DNA of 64,000 nucleotides, taken from the NCBI RefSeq assembly GCF_008245225.1, contig NZ_VTAW01000017.1:1-64000 (forward strand). Direction: 5' to 3'. Source of the stretch: Natrialba swarupiae (lineage in GTDB: Archaea > Halobacteriota > Halobacteria > Halobacteriales > Natrialbaceae). The notes beneath the pieces are model-generated. The model had not been told where the DNA came from and did not search any database. It worked only from the letters and a program-made list of their open reading frames with translations. The position numbers were made by a program, and so were the translations under genes. Positions 35,010-44,319 of the stretch are shown in pieces; position 1 is the stretch's first letter; each line of letters starts with the position of its first letter.

Positions 35010-37268
35010 TCACAGCTCCGTACCCTGGGCTTCGACGACCGCAATCGCAGCGAGGTTGACGATGTCTTTGACCTCGTCGTCCCGCTGAAGGACGTGCACC
35101 GGCTCCGCCATCCCGGCGAGCATCGGACCCACGGCCTCGGCCCCACCCAGCCGCTGGAGGAGCTTGTACGCGATGTTCCCCGCCTCGAGATTGGGCAAGA
35201 CGAGAACGTTCGCCGGCGACTCGAGCTCTGCGAACTCGTAGGTCCCCTCGAGCATCTCCTCTAGGACCGCCGTATCGGCTTGCATCTCGCCGTCGACGGG
35301 AAAATCGACGGCCGGATCCGTCCGGAGCCGGCGTGCCGCCCGTCGTGGTTTGCGGGTCCCCTCGTTGTTGACGCTGCCGAAGTCGGAGTACGACAGCAGG
35401 GCGGCCCTCGGTTCCACGTCGAATCGGCGTGCGATTTCGGCGGCGTGGCAGGTCACCTCGGCGAGTGTCTCCTCGTCGGGATCCTGGTTGACCGTCGTAT
35501 CCGCGAGGAAGACGACTCGATTTTTGAACGTCAACATGTAGACGCCCGCTGCGTAGTCGACGTCCTCGGCCGTGCCGATCACCTGCAAGATCGGGCGCAA
35601 CGCTGACGGATAGTTGTGAGTTAGTCCCGTCAACATCGCGTCGGCGTCCCCACGGTCGACCATCACGGAAGCGAAGTAGCTGCTGTCCCGAATCAGATCC
35701 GCCGCCTCCGTTCGCGTGATGCCCTTGCGCTGGCGACGTTGGTAGAGGTCCTCGACGTAGGCCTCGTACTCGCCCGCACCGGGATCGACCACCTCGGGAT
35801 CGAACTCGAGCCCGAGGTCGTCGGCGAGGCGTTCGATCCGCGACTGGTTACCGATCAACACCGGTTCGGCGATCCCACGGTCGGCGAGTTGGGAAGCTGC
35901 TCTGACGATTTTCTCGTCGCCGCCCTCCGCGAGGGCGATCCGCTTCGGGTCGCTTTTCGCCTTATTGAGCACGATCCGCATCATCTCACGGGACTTGCCG
36001 AGGCGAGCCTCGAGTTCCTCCTCGTAGCTCTCGGGGTCGATCCCGGTTCGTGCGGCACCGCTGTCGATCGCCGCCTGTGCGACCGCGGGTGCGAGTTCGA
36101 ACAGCACCCGTGGATCCATCGGCTTCGGGATGATGTACTCGGGGCCGAACTGGAGCGGTTGGTCGCCGTAGGCCTTCCGGACCGCGTCGGGAACGTCCTC
36201 TTTCGCGAGGTCCGCGAGTGCCTTCGCCGCAGCAACTTTCATCGCCTCGTTGATCTCCGTCGCGCGGACGTCGAGTGCGCCACGGAAGATGAAGGGGAAG
36301 CCGAGGACGTTGTTGACCTGGTTCGGATAGTCCGACCGCCCCGTCGCCATGATCACGGTGTCCTCGCGTGCCGCCTTCGCCGCCTCGTAGCCGATCTCCG
36401 GATCGGGGTTGGCCATCGCGAAGACGATCGGATTCTCGTTCATCGATCGGACCATCTCCTGGGAGACGATCCCGCCGGCAGAGAGGCCGACGAAGACGTC
36501 GGCACCCGCGATCGCGTCGGCGAGATCCCCCTCGGGAACGTCCCTGGCGAACTCCCGGCTGTACGGATCGAGATCGCCCGCCTCCGCCCGCTCCGTGGTA
36601 AGAATACCGTCGATATCCACCATCGTCACGTTCTCCCGGCGTACGCCGAGTGAAACGTAGAATCGAGCCGTCGCCAGCGCCGCGGCACCCGCACCGGCGA
36701 ACGTTACCTCGAGATCGCCGAGATCCGTTCCAACGAGTTCGGCGGCGTTCAACAGCGCCGCGCCGCTGATGATCGCGGTCCCGTGTTGGTCGTCGTGGAA
36801 GACGGGGATATCCATCCGTTCGCGCAAGCGCTCTTCGATGACGAAACAGTCCGGTGCGGAGATATCCTCTAAGTTGATACCGCCGAACGTCGGTTCCATG
36901 CCGGCGACCGACTCCACGAACGTATCGAGATCGTCGTGGTCGAGCTCGACGTCGAAGACGTCTATGTCAGCGAACCGTTTAAACAGAACTCCTTTCCCTT
37001 CCATGACTGGTTTCGACGCCTGCGGGCCGATGTCGCCGAGGCCGAGCACCGCGCTCCCGTCGGAGACGACGCCGACGAGATTTCCCTTGCCCGTGTACCG
37101 GTAGGCAGCGTCGGGATCGTCGGCAATCTCGCGGCAGGGGCCGGCGACGCCCGGCGAGTACGCGAGACTCAACTCTCGCTGGGAGTTCGTCGGTTTCGTC
37201 GTCGTGATCTCGACCTTCCCAGGGGGATCAGTAGCGTGATACTCGAGTGAGTCGTCTTCCAGTGACAT
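35010..37268 (-). CDS. maeB: NADP-type malic enzyme with phosphotransacetylase-like domain
   Basis: A 752-residue two-domain enzyme. The N-terminal part (about 1-420) is malic enzyme: SLAYSPGVAGPCREI, KGVLFKRFADIDVFD, and the Rossmann segment TFAGAGAAALATARFYVSLG. It decarboxylates malate to pyruvate. The C-terminal part (about 430-752) resembles phosphate acetyltransferase (KRIALAEGGDEKIVRAA, then DADAMLTGLTHNYPSALRPI), which in MaeB enzymes is usually regulatory and responds to acetyl-CoA. The ATG at 37268 gives MSLEDDSLEYHATDPPGKV, typical of the family. It would link the malate pool to pyruvate during growth on acids. Confidence 0.93.
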   Translation of the reverse strand: MSLEDDSLEYHATDPPGKVEITTTKPTNSQRELSLAYSPGVAGPCREIADDPDAAYRYTGKGNLVGVVSDGSAVLGLGDIGPQASKPVMEGKGVLFKRFADIDVFDVELDHDDLDTFVESVAGMEPTFGGINLEDISAPDCFVIEERLRERMDIPVFHDDQHGTAIISGAALLNAAELVGTDLGDLEVTFAGAGAAALATARFYVSLGVRRENVTMVDIDGILTTERAEAGDLDPYSREFARDVPEGDLADAIAGADVFVGLSAGGIVSQEMVRSMNENPIVFAMANPDPEIGYEAAKAAREDTVIMATGRSDYPNQVNNVLGFPFIFRGALDVRATEINEAMKVAAAKALADLAKEDVPDAVRKAYGDQPLQFGPEYIIPKPMDPRVLFELAPAVAQAAIDSGAARTGIDPESYEEELEARLGKSREMMRIVLNKAKSDPKRIALAEGGDEKIVRAASQLADRGIAEPVLIGNQSRIERLADDLGLEFDPEVVDPGAGEYEAYVEDLYQRRQRKGITRTEAADLIRDSSYFASVMVDRGDADAMLTGLTHNYPSALRPILQVIGTAEDVDYAAGVYMLTFKNRVVFLADTTVNQDPDEETLAEVTCHAAEIARRFDVEPRAALLSYSDFGSVNNEGTRKPRRAARRLRTDPAVDFPVDGEMQADTAVLEEMLEGTYEFAELESPANVLVLPNLEAGNIAYKLLQRLGGAEAVGPMLAGMAEPVHVLQRDDEVKDIVNLAAIAVVEAQGTEL

Positions 37269-37762
37269 ACCCCACGTTTTCAGCATACGGGCAAAAATCT
37301 GTGGGAATCGCGTACGACCGGCAAATTGTCTCCCGGATCGACCTTACGTCCGACGGTCGAGGACAGTATTAACATACAGTAAACAATTATCCCTATCTGA
37401 AAGATTCTCGAAACGAATAGGAGATGAGACACTGTCTATAGGCGGAACAGGCCGCGTCCATCGAGGTCGTACGAAGCTCTCTTTCGTGACTGAGCGGAGC
37501 GAATTCTGCGACGTCCGCGAGACCGGTGTTCGCACACCTGGCGCTCGAGGAGTACGTCGACCGACGCCGTGATCCTCGGATGGCCTCCTCACGTGGTACA
37601 CCATCGCACGAGCCCGAGTGGCCGTCTCCGGTCGGCAGTTTCAGGATACCAGTCGCGTTGTATCCGTACACGAGTGTGTCGTACGGGGACGTCCCAACGG
37701 TCCCGTGGAAGATCCGCCCGATGACCGATACCTACTCCCGAATGGGTCCTGTTGGAATCCGT
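37269..37762. other. Spacer between malic enzyme and M24 peptidase genes
   Basis: No supportable gene. The left part (about 37360-37420) is AT-rich and may hold the malic enzyme promoter. A minus frame at 37393-37671 is cysteine- and serine-rich and unlike neighbouring proteins. The plus-strand frame of the next gene is open through the right half, so a longer form beginning at 37721 or 37742 cannot be excluded. Confidence 0.45.
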
Positions 37763-38887
37763 ATGGACCGATCCATCGTCGACGATCGACTCGAGCGGGT
37801 ACGGTCGGCTCTCGAGCGTGCAGACGCCGAAGCGCTCGTCTGTTTTCCGAGTGCGAACATGCGCTATCTCTCGGGGTTCGACGACGAGCCGATGGAACGG
37901 CACCTCTTTCTGTTCGTCACCGACGGCCAGGCGGCGTTTCTCGCACCCGAACTGTCCGGCGAACAGATCCGGGCCGAGTCCCCGATCGACGACGTTCGGA
38001 CGTGGAGCGACGGCGAGGAGCCGACCGCCACACTCGAGTCGATCGGCACCGACCTCGGCCTCTCGACCGGGAGACTCCTGGTGGACGATCGGATGTGGGC
38101 GCTGTTCACGCAGGACCTCCGCGCGACGTTTCCCGACGCGGCGTTCGGGTTGGCGAGCGAGGTGCTCGCCGACCTTCGAATGCGGAAAGACGAGACCGAA
38201 CTCGAGGCGCTTCGCGAGGCGGCCGCGATCTCGGATGCGGTAAGCGAGGCGGTCCGTCGGCTCGGGCCCGACGCGGTCGGGATGACGGAGGCCGAACTCG
38301 CAGCGGAGATCGAGAACCGCCTCGTCGCGGAGGGGGGAGCGGGCGTCTCGTTCGATCCCATCGTGGGCTCCGGACCGAACGGCGCTCGACCACACCATCG
38401 TCACGGCGATCGGACCATCCAGCCCGGAGATCCGGTCGTCCTCGACTTCGGGACCGTGGTCGACGGCTACGCCGGCGACCAGACCCGAACCGTCGTCTTC
38501 GACGGGGACCCACCCGACGGCTACGAGGCGGTACACGAAGCGGTACTCGCGGCACAGTCGGCCGCCGTCGACGCGGTCGAGCCGGGCGTGGCTGCCCGCG
38601 AGGTCGACCGGGCCGCACGTTCCGTTCTCGAGCAGCGAGGATACGGCGACCGCTTCGTCCACCGAACCGGCCACGGCGTCGGGCTCGACCTCCACGAGTC
38701 ACCGTACATCGCGGCCGACAACGATCAGCAACTCGAGCCGGGAATGGTCTTCAGCGTCGAACCGGGCGTCTACCTCGAGGACGAGTTCGGCGTGCGTATC
38801 GAGGACCTGGTGGTCGTCACCGAGGACGGCTGTGAACGGCTGAACCACTCGCCACGGACGTGGCGGCCGTTGCCAGAAGAGTGTTAA
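37763..38887 (+). CDS. M24-family metallopeptidase (Xaa-Pro peptidase-like)
   Basis: A 374-residue protein with the creatinase N-terminal domain followed by the pita-bread M24 fold. All five metal ligands can be seen: Asp in VVLDFGTVVDG, Asp in AGDQTRTVVF, His in HRTGHGVGLDLHE, Glu in FSVEPGVYLED and Glu in GVRIEDLVVV. Xaa-Pro aminopeptidase or dipeptidase activity is the usual result, cleaving ahead of proline. Start at 37763 (MDRSIVDDRLERV) begins the conserved domain; ATGs at 37742 and 37721 are in frame. It stands alone on its strand with the PRC-barrel gene following. Confidence 0.87.
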   Translation: MDRSIVDDRLERVRSALERADAEALVCFPSANMRYLSGFDDEPMERHLFLFVTDGQAAFLAPELSGEQIRAESPIDDVRTWSDGEEPTATLESIGTDLGLSTGRLLVDDRMWALFTQDLRATFPDAAFGLASEVLADLRMRKDETELEALREAAAISDAVSEAVRRLGPDAVGMTEAELAAEIENRLVAEGGAGVSFDPIVGSGPNGARPHHRHGDRTIQPGDPVVLDFGTVVDGYAGDQTRTVVFDGDPPDGYEAVHEAVLAAQSAAVDAVEPGVAAREVDRAARSVLEQRGYGDRFVHRTGHGVGLDLHESPYIAADNDQQLEPGMVFSVEPGVYLEDEFGVRIEDLVVVTEDGCERLNHSPRTWRPLPEEC

Positions 38888-38969
38888 TCGAACCGACCGA
38901 GCGCCGATTCTCCGTGACCCGGCCGTTGCAGGCGGCAGTTCCTTTTCCCGACTGCCGGAACGAGACCGT

Positions 38970-39491
38970 ATGTGCGCCACCTTCTCGGAAGACGATCAGG
39001 GAAAGACGGTCGAGAACGCACGCGGTGACTCCGTCGGGACGATCGCAGCCGTCGAGGGAACGGTCGCGTACGTCCGACCGAAACAGGGGATGCTCGATAC
39101 GATCAAGTCGACGATCGGCTGGGACAGCAGGACCGAGAAGTCGATCCCGCTCACGGCGGACTCCGTCACCGCGATATCCGACGAGGCGGTCCGACTCGAA
39201 GGAGCGCTCGAGGATACGAAACCTGACGGCACGAACGCTGGAACCGACGACGAGACGGGCGTCGATCGGACGAACCCCGCAGGCGAGCCAGGCGGACAAG
39301 ACGAGACCGAACACTCGGACGGGCGAAGCGGCGAATCGGACTCGAACGATAGTAGCACGGAGTCAGAGGAGGCACACGACCGCGGCCTCGAGGCAGACCC
39401 GACGGAACTGACCGACGACGACTCGGGCCTCGAGGTTCATCCCGACGACCGGAACGACGCAGCCGTCGATTCAACCGACGAAAAAGAGTGA
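38970..39491 (+). CDS. PRC-barrel protein with long acidic tail
   Basis: A 173-residue protein. Residues about 1-75 look like a PRC-barrel: a short start MCATFSEDDQGKTVENARGD, then SVGTIAAVEGTVAYVRPKQG and IPLTADSVTAISDEAVRL. PRC-barrels occur in RNA-processing and photosynthetic proteins and are common as stand-alone proteins in haloarchaea. The remaining roughly 95 residues are a disordered tail of Asp, Glu, Ser and Thr, which keeps the protein soluble at high salt. Function unknown. Confidence 0.75.
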   Translation: MCATFSEDDQGKTVENARGDSVGTIAAVEGTVAYVRPKQGMLDTIKSTIGWDSRTEKSIPLTADSVTAISDEAVRLEGALEDTKPDGTNAGTDDETGVDRTNPAGEPGGQDETEHSDGRSGESDSNDSSTESEEAHDRGLEADPTELTDDDSGLEVHPDDRNDAAVDSTDEKE

Positions 39492-39759
39492 TTCGGACTA
39501 CCGTTCCAACGTTTCGGGGCGATTGCAGCCCGAGTCACAACCGCGCGGAACCGACGAACAGCGGTCCGTACGACAGCATCGTCGTGACGCTGTATCGGTG
39601 GCTCTATCGTCGCTACTGCACGTCGATGCACACCTGATCGCCAGACAGATCGTCGATCAGTGTGTACATCGGTACAGTTGTTACCGTCGCGAAGACTCGG
39701 ACGCGGGCCGTAGACGGGTCGTCAGTACATTTACCACGACGGTTCCTGTACTCCCGGGT

Positions 39760-40884
39760 ATGGGTTCCGAAGGAGAGCGAGAGTTGATCCGTGAGACGGT
39801 CGCGGCGTTCGTCGATCGCGAGGTCGAACCCGCGGTGGCGGAGGCCGACACCACCCAGACGTTCCCGGAAGACGTCTGGGATGGCCTCGCGGAGATCGGT
39901 CTCACCGGGCTCACAATCCCCGAGGAGTACGGTGGGTTCGACGCCGACCGCGTGACCGAAAGTATCGTCAACGAGGAACTCGGTGCGGGTCACCTCTCGC
40001 TCGCGACGGCGCTCTCGGTCCACTGTCTGGCGGCTTCCTGCATCCGGGAGTTCGGCTCCGAAACTCACCGGGAAGAGTGGCTCCCGGCGATGTCCGAGGG
40101 GAGACCCGTCGGTGCGTTCGCACTGTCGGAGGCCGAGGCTGGCTCGAACCCCGCGGAGATGACCACCGAGGCCCGACTCGAGGGCGACGAGTACGTCATC
40201 GACGGCCGAAAACAGTGGATCACGAACGGCGAGCGCTCGGGCGTGGTGATCCTCTTCGCGAAAGTCGACCGCGACGACTCCGACACGATCACGCAGTTTC
40301 TCGTCCCGAAAGACGCCGACGGGCTCACAGTCGGCAAGAAAGAGGACAAACTCGGTCTGCGAGCGAGCGATACGACGGCGCTGATCCTCGAGGACGTCCG
40401 AATCCCCGAGGAGAACCGGCTGACGCCGGTCGGCGAGGGGTTGAAGGCGGCCTTTTCGACGCTGACCGGCGGCCGGATCGCGATCGCAAGTCAGGCCGTC
40501 GGCGTCGCACGGTCGGCGCTCGAGGACGCCCTCGACTACGCGGAGGAACGCGAGCAGTTCGGTCGACCGATCGCGGACCACCAGGCGATCGGGCACAAAC
40601 TCGCGGAGATGGGGACGAACGTCCGGGCGGCCAGATTGCTCACCCGCGACGCCGCACGCAAGAACGAGAACGGCGTCGATCCGATGGCCGCGAGCATGGC
40701 GAAGTTCTTCGCGAGTGAAACGGCAGTCGAGGTGGCCAACGAGGCGGTCCAGATCCACGGCGGCTACGGCTACACGACCGACTTCGACGTCGAACGCTAC
40801 TACCGCGACGCCAAGATCACGACGATCTACGAGGGAACGAGCGAGATTCAAAAAGATATTATCGCCGGTCACCTCCGAGAGTGA
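39760..40884 (+). CDS. Acyl-CoA dehydrogenase
   Basis: A 374-residue FAD enzyme that introduces a double bond next to the thioester of acyl-CoA. GAFALSEAEAGSNPAEMTT near residue 120 and WITNGERSGVVILF near 155 are flavin-site motifs. The C-terminal AVQIHGGYGYTTDFDVERYYRDAKI and IYEGTSEIQKDI, shown in part, carry the expected catalytic Glu near 357. The ATG at 39760 fits the family start. It lies 125 bases ahead of the mutase gene, a combination that suits branched-chain or propionyl-type acid breakdown. Confidence 0.9.
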   Translation: MGSEGERELIRETVAAFVDREVEPAVAEADTTQTFPEDVWDGLAEIGLTGLTIPEEYGGFDADRVTESIVNEELGAGHLSLATALSVHCLAASCIREFGSETHREEWLPAMSEGRPVGAFALSEAEAGSNPAEMTTEARLEGDEYVIDGRKQWITNGERSGVVILFAKVDRDDSDTITQFLVPKDADGLTVGKKEDKLGLRASDTTALILEDVRIPEENRLTPVGEGLKAAFSTLTGGRIAIASQAVGVARSALEDALDYAEEREQFGRPIADHQAIGHKLAEMGTNVRAARLLTRDAARKNENGVDPMAASMAKFFASETAVEVANEAVQIHGGYGYTTDFDVERYYRDAKITTIYEGTSEIQKDIIAGHLRE

Positions 40885-41008
40885 CTTCGGTCGTCACCCA
40901 GGGAAGATATCGTCTGCATCGGACGGCACACTCCGATCACAGACACGTGCTATCACGTCGTGCGGTGTGGTACCAACACTTTAGGCTCGTCCCGTCCACT
41001 GATACGGT

Positions 41009-42709
41009 ATGTTCGACCAGGACGACCTCGAGGGAATCCGCGGAGCGCGCAAGCGGTGGAAAGAAGAGACGCTCGAGCCGTTTCTCGAGGCCCACGGCGA
41101 ACGCCGCGACCGGTTCGCGACGGTGTCGAATCACGAGGTCGACCGGCTCTACACGCCGGAAGACGTCGCGGACATGGAGTACGAGGAAGACCTCGGATTC
41201 CCCGGCGAACCGCCGTACACGCGAGGGCCGTACCCGACGATGTACCGCGGTCGGACGTGGACGATGCGTCAGTTCGCCGGCTTTGGCACCGCCGAGGAGA
41301 CGAACGAGCGGTTTCACTACCTCATCGAGCAGGGCCAGACGGGGCTCTCGACGGCGTTCGACATGCCGTCGCTGATGGGGATCGACTCCGACCACGCGAT
41401 GAGCGAGGGCGAAGTCGGCACGGAGGGCGTCGCCGTCGACACCCTCCGGGATATGGAGATCCTCTTCGACGGCATCGACCTCGGCGAAGTGTCGACGTCG
41501 TTTACGATCAACCCCTCCGCACCGGTGATCTACGCGATGTACGTCGCACTCGCCGACCGGCAGGGCGTTCCCCGCGAGGAGATCCGCGGCACCCTCCAGA
41601 ACGACATGTTAAAGGAGTTCATCGCCCAGAAGGAGTGGGTGATCCCCCCAGAACCGTCCCTCGAGGTCGTCACCGACACGATCGAGTTCGCCGTCGACGA
41701 GACACCGACGTTTCACCCGATCTCGATCTCGGGCTATCACATCCGGGAAGCCGGCTCGACCGCCGCCCAGGAGGCCGCGTTCACGCTCGCCGACGGCTTC
41801 GCGTACGTCGAGGACTGCCTCGAGCGCGGGCTGGACGTCGACGACTTTGCACCGCTTCTCTCCTTTTTCTTCAACGCCCACAACTCCATCTTCGAGGAGA
41901 TCGCGAAGTTTCGTGCGACTCGACGGGTCTACGCCCGCGTGATGGCCGACCGATACGGCGCATCGAAGCCGCAATCGCGACGACTGAAATTCCACACACA
42001 AACCGCCGGCCAGTCGCTGACCGCCCAGCAACCCTTGAACAACATCGTCCGAACCACCGTTCAGGCGCTGGCCGGTGTCTTCGGTGGCACCCAGTCACTG
42101 CATACGAACAGTTTCGACGAGGCGCTGGCGCTCCCGACGGAGAAGGCGGTCCGCGTCGCGCTACGGACTCAGCAGATCATCGCCGAGGAGTCCGGTGCGG
42201 CCGATATCGTCGACCCGATGGGCGGAAGCTACGCGATCGAGGCGCTCACCGAGGAGATGGATACGAAGATTATGGCCTATCTCGAGGAGATCGAGGAGGT
42301 GGGCGACGGTTCGATTCGCGACGGCGTCCTGGTGGGTATCGAACAGGGCTACTTCCACCGCGAGATCCAGGACGCGAGCTACGAGTACCAGCGGCGGGTC
42401 GAACGCGGCGAGGAGGTCGTCGTCGGCGTCAACGAGTACACGATCGACGAGGATACTGCCCCGGAGATCCACCAAGTCGACGAGACGACTCGCGACCGCC
42501 AGCTCGAGCGTCTCGAACGCGTCAAAGCCGAACGCGACGATGCGGCGGTCGAGGATACCCTCGAAGCGTTATCAGACACGATCGAGGCGGGAGAGAACGT
42601 CATGCCGCCGATCGTCGACGCGGTGAAGGCGTATGCGACGATGGGCGAGATCATGCAGGTACTCGAGGACCACCACGGATCGTACCAGGAGACGGCCAGC
42701 CCGGTCTAA
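41009..42709 (+). CDS. mcmA: Methylmalonyl-CoA mutase large (catalytic) subunit
   Basis: A 566-residue acyl-CoA mutase barrel that should interconvert methylmalonyl-CoA and succinyl-CoA. The substrate segment EPPYTRGPYPTMYRGRTWTM near residues 70-90 and QFAGFGTAEETNERF are family hallmarks, as is DIVDPMGGSYAIEALTEEMD. It lacks the C-terminal cobalamin-binding domain; archaeal enzymes usually carry that on a separate small subunit, which is not found in this window. With the acyl-CoA dehydrogenase it points to a propionate-type route. Confidence 0.92.
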   Translation: MFDQDDLEGIRGARKRWKEETLEPFLEAHGERRDRFATVSNHEVDRLYTPEDVADMEYEEDLGFPGEPPYTRGPYPTMYRGRTWTMRQFAGFGTAEETNERFHYLIEQGQTGLSTAFDMPSLMGIDSDHAMSEGEVGTEGVAVDTLRDMEILFDGIDLGEVSTSFTINPSAPVIYAMYVALADRQGVPREEIRGTLQNDMLKEFIAQKEWVIPPEPSLEVVTDTIEFAVDETPTFHPISISGYHIREAGSTAAQEAAFTLADGFAYVEDCLERGLDVDDFAPLLSFFFNAHNSIFEEIAKFRATRRVYARVMADRYGASKPQSRRLKFHTQTAGQSLTAQQPLNNIVRTTVQALAGVFGGTQSLHTNSFDEALALPTEKAVRVALRTQQIIAEESGAADIVDPMGGSYAIEALTEEMDTKIMAYLEEIEEVGDGSIRDGVLVGIEQGYFHREIQDASYEYQRRVERGEEVVVGVNEYTIDEDTAPEIHQVDETTRDRQLERLERVKAERDDAAVEDTLEALSDTIEAGENVMPPIVDAVKAYATMGEIMQVLEDHHGSYQETASPV

Positions 42710-42772
42710 CGTTTTGCTGTTGGGCCAAACGTATGCCCAAATGTATATCACGTCTCTCTGTGGAGACATATC

Positions 42773-43390
42773 ATGGATAGACGATCACTTCTCGTAGAAA
42801 CGGCCGTGGTGCTCCCGGTCGTCGGTGCGTTGGCCGGCTGTCTCGACGACGAGGGCACGGGGAACGACGCTCGTGACGACGAACCCGGTGTTGACGAACC
42901 AGAAAACGCCGAAACAGTACCGGAGACGGCATCCGACGACGAACCGGTCGACACCGTGGATACCGAGAGCGAAGAGACCAGCGACGGTTCGACGAGCGCC
43001 GACGATTCGGCGAACGAGTACGACCTCGAGCCGCCGGATCCGGAGACAGCGACCATCGATCTCTTGCCGGATACCGACGAGTGGCCACTCCAGGAAACGA
43101 ACGACGTCTCGGTCGCCTATCTCGAGGCAAACGAAGGAACCGAAGGCCGGTATCTGGCCGGCGACGACGACTACTCCTTTCACGTCCTCCGCCACGACGA
43201 CCCATCGACAGCGGAGTATACCGCGAACTCGACGTACGGAAACTATCAGATGTCGTTTGGCTTCGGCGTCTTCACCTTCGCGATGTTGGGTTCGGACGGA
43301 GAGACCGCACACGACCTCCTGATCGCCTCCCCCGGCCTGGACCGGGAGGTCGTCGAAGGCGAAGTGCCACTCGCCTCCGCGCCGCCTTGA
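42773..43390 (+). CDS. Haloarchaeal lipoprotein of unknown function
   Basis: A 205-residue secreted protein. Opening MDRRSLLVETAVVLPVVGALAGC has a lipobox with Cys23 and a weak Tat-like DRRSLL start. Residues 24-90 are an acidic linker rich in Asp, Glu, Thr and Ser. The C-terminal domain (about 95-205) has aromatic residues and hydrophobic strands (YSFHVLRHDDPSTAEYTANS, GFGVFTFAML) suggesting a small folded domain on the cell surface. I do not recognise it. Not coupled to neighbours: about 63 bases upstream and 110 downstream. Confidence 0.72.
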   Translation: MDRRSLLVETAVVLPVVGALAGCLDDEGTGNDARDDEPGVDEPENAETVPETASDDEPVDTVDTESEETSDGSTSADDSANEYDLEPPDPETATIDLLPDTDEWPLQETNDVSVAYLEANEGTEGRYLAGDDDYSFHVLRHDDPSTAEYTANSTYGNYQMSFGFGVFTFAMLGSDGETAHDLLIASPGLDREVVEGEVPLASAPP

Positions 43391-43502
43391 AAATCTCCGG
43401 TATTTTGTCGAAGACCGGCACACTGGAGAGACGGGCGATGGCTATCCGCTTACTTACCGCAACGGCAACTTTTTCAGTTGTGCTGGATAGATCGAAGACG
43501 AA

Positions 43503-44291
43503 ATGGACCTTCAGATCGACGGAAACGCGGCACTGGTAACGGCATCCTCGAGCGGACTCGGAAAGGCATCGGCGACGGCGCTCGCCCGCGAAGGGGTAGA
43601 CGTCGTGATCAACGGACGGGACGAGGATCGGCTCGCAGCGGCGAGAGACGAGATCGCGGACGTCGCGACGGGCGAAGTGATCGCACAGCAGGGAGACCTC
43701 ACCGACGAAGACGAGATCGCGGCGCTCGTCGAGACGACCGTCGGCGAGTTCGGCGGACTCGACCACCTCGTGACGAGCGCCGGCGGACCGCCGTCGGGAC
43801 CGTTTCTCGAGACCGACGACGAGGATTGGTATGCAGCATACGATCTGCTCGTGATGAGCGTCGTTCGTCTCGCACGCGAAGCCGAACCCCACCTGCAGGA
43901 GGGAGAGGGCGGTACGATCGTCAACATCACCTCCCGGAGTGTAAAAGAGGCGATCGACAGCCTCGTGTTGTCGAACTCGGTTCGGATGAGCGTCATCGGC
44001 CTCGAGAAGACGCTCTCTCAGGAGTTCGCACCCGACGTGCGCGCAAACGCCGTCCTCCCTGGGCCGCACGAAACCGCACGGATCGAGGAACTCGTCGAGC
44101 AGGGTGTCGAGCGCGGCGAGCACGACTCCTACGAACAGGGGATCGAAGACGTCGCGGACAATCCGCTGGAACGGGTCGGCGATCCGATGGAACTGGGCGA
44201 TACCGTCGCTTTCCTCTCCTCGCCCCGATCGGGATTCATCAACGGACAGAGCATCGTAATCGACGGCGGAACGACGGGGGCGAACCTATGA
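43503..44291 (+). CDS. SDR-family oxidoreductase with atypical active site
   Basis: A 262-residue SDR. The cofactor loop reads TASSSGLGKASATAL near residue 14. After NITSRSVKEAIDS, the position of the Tyr-x-x-x-Lys pair holds S-N-S-V-R (LVLSNSVRMSVIG), so both catalytic residues are replaced. A subgroup of BKR-like SDRs in bacteria shares a similar motif, so the substitution is probably functional in some way. It lies 28 bases upstream of an FAH-family gene and likely shares its transcript; both would act on a keto- or hydroxy-acid. Confidence 0.83.
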   Translation: MDLQIDGNAALVTASSSGLGKASATALAREGVDVVINGRDEDRLAAARDEIADVATGEVIAQQGDLTDEDEIAALVETTVGEFGGLDHLVTSAGGPPSGPFLETDDEDWYAAYDLLVMSVVRLAREAEPHLQEGEGGTIVNITSRSVKEAIDSLVLSNSVRMSVIGLEKTLSQEFAPDVRANAVLPGPHETARIEELVEQGVERGEHDSYEQGIEDVADNPLERVGDPMELGDTVAFLSSPRSGFINGQSIVIDGGTTGANL

Positions 44292-44319
44292 GTGGGTTCG
44301 TATCGCCCGGTAGAGACCG

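Noticed and set aside
37393-37671. 92-codon minus frame between malic enzyme and M24 peptidase
   Set aside because: Composition does not match haloarchaeal proteins. A transposase remnant was considered, but no conserved motif could be found.
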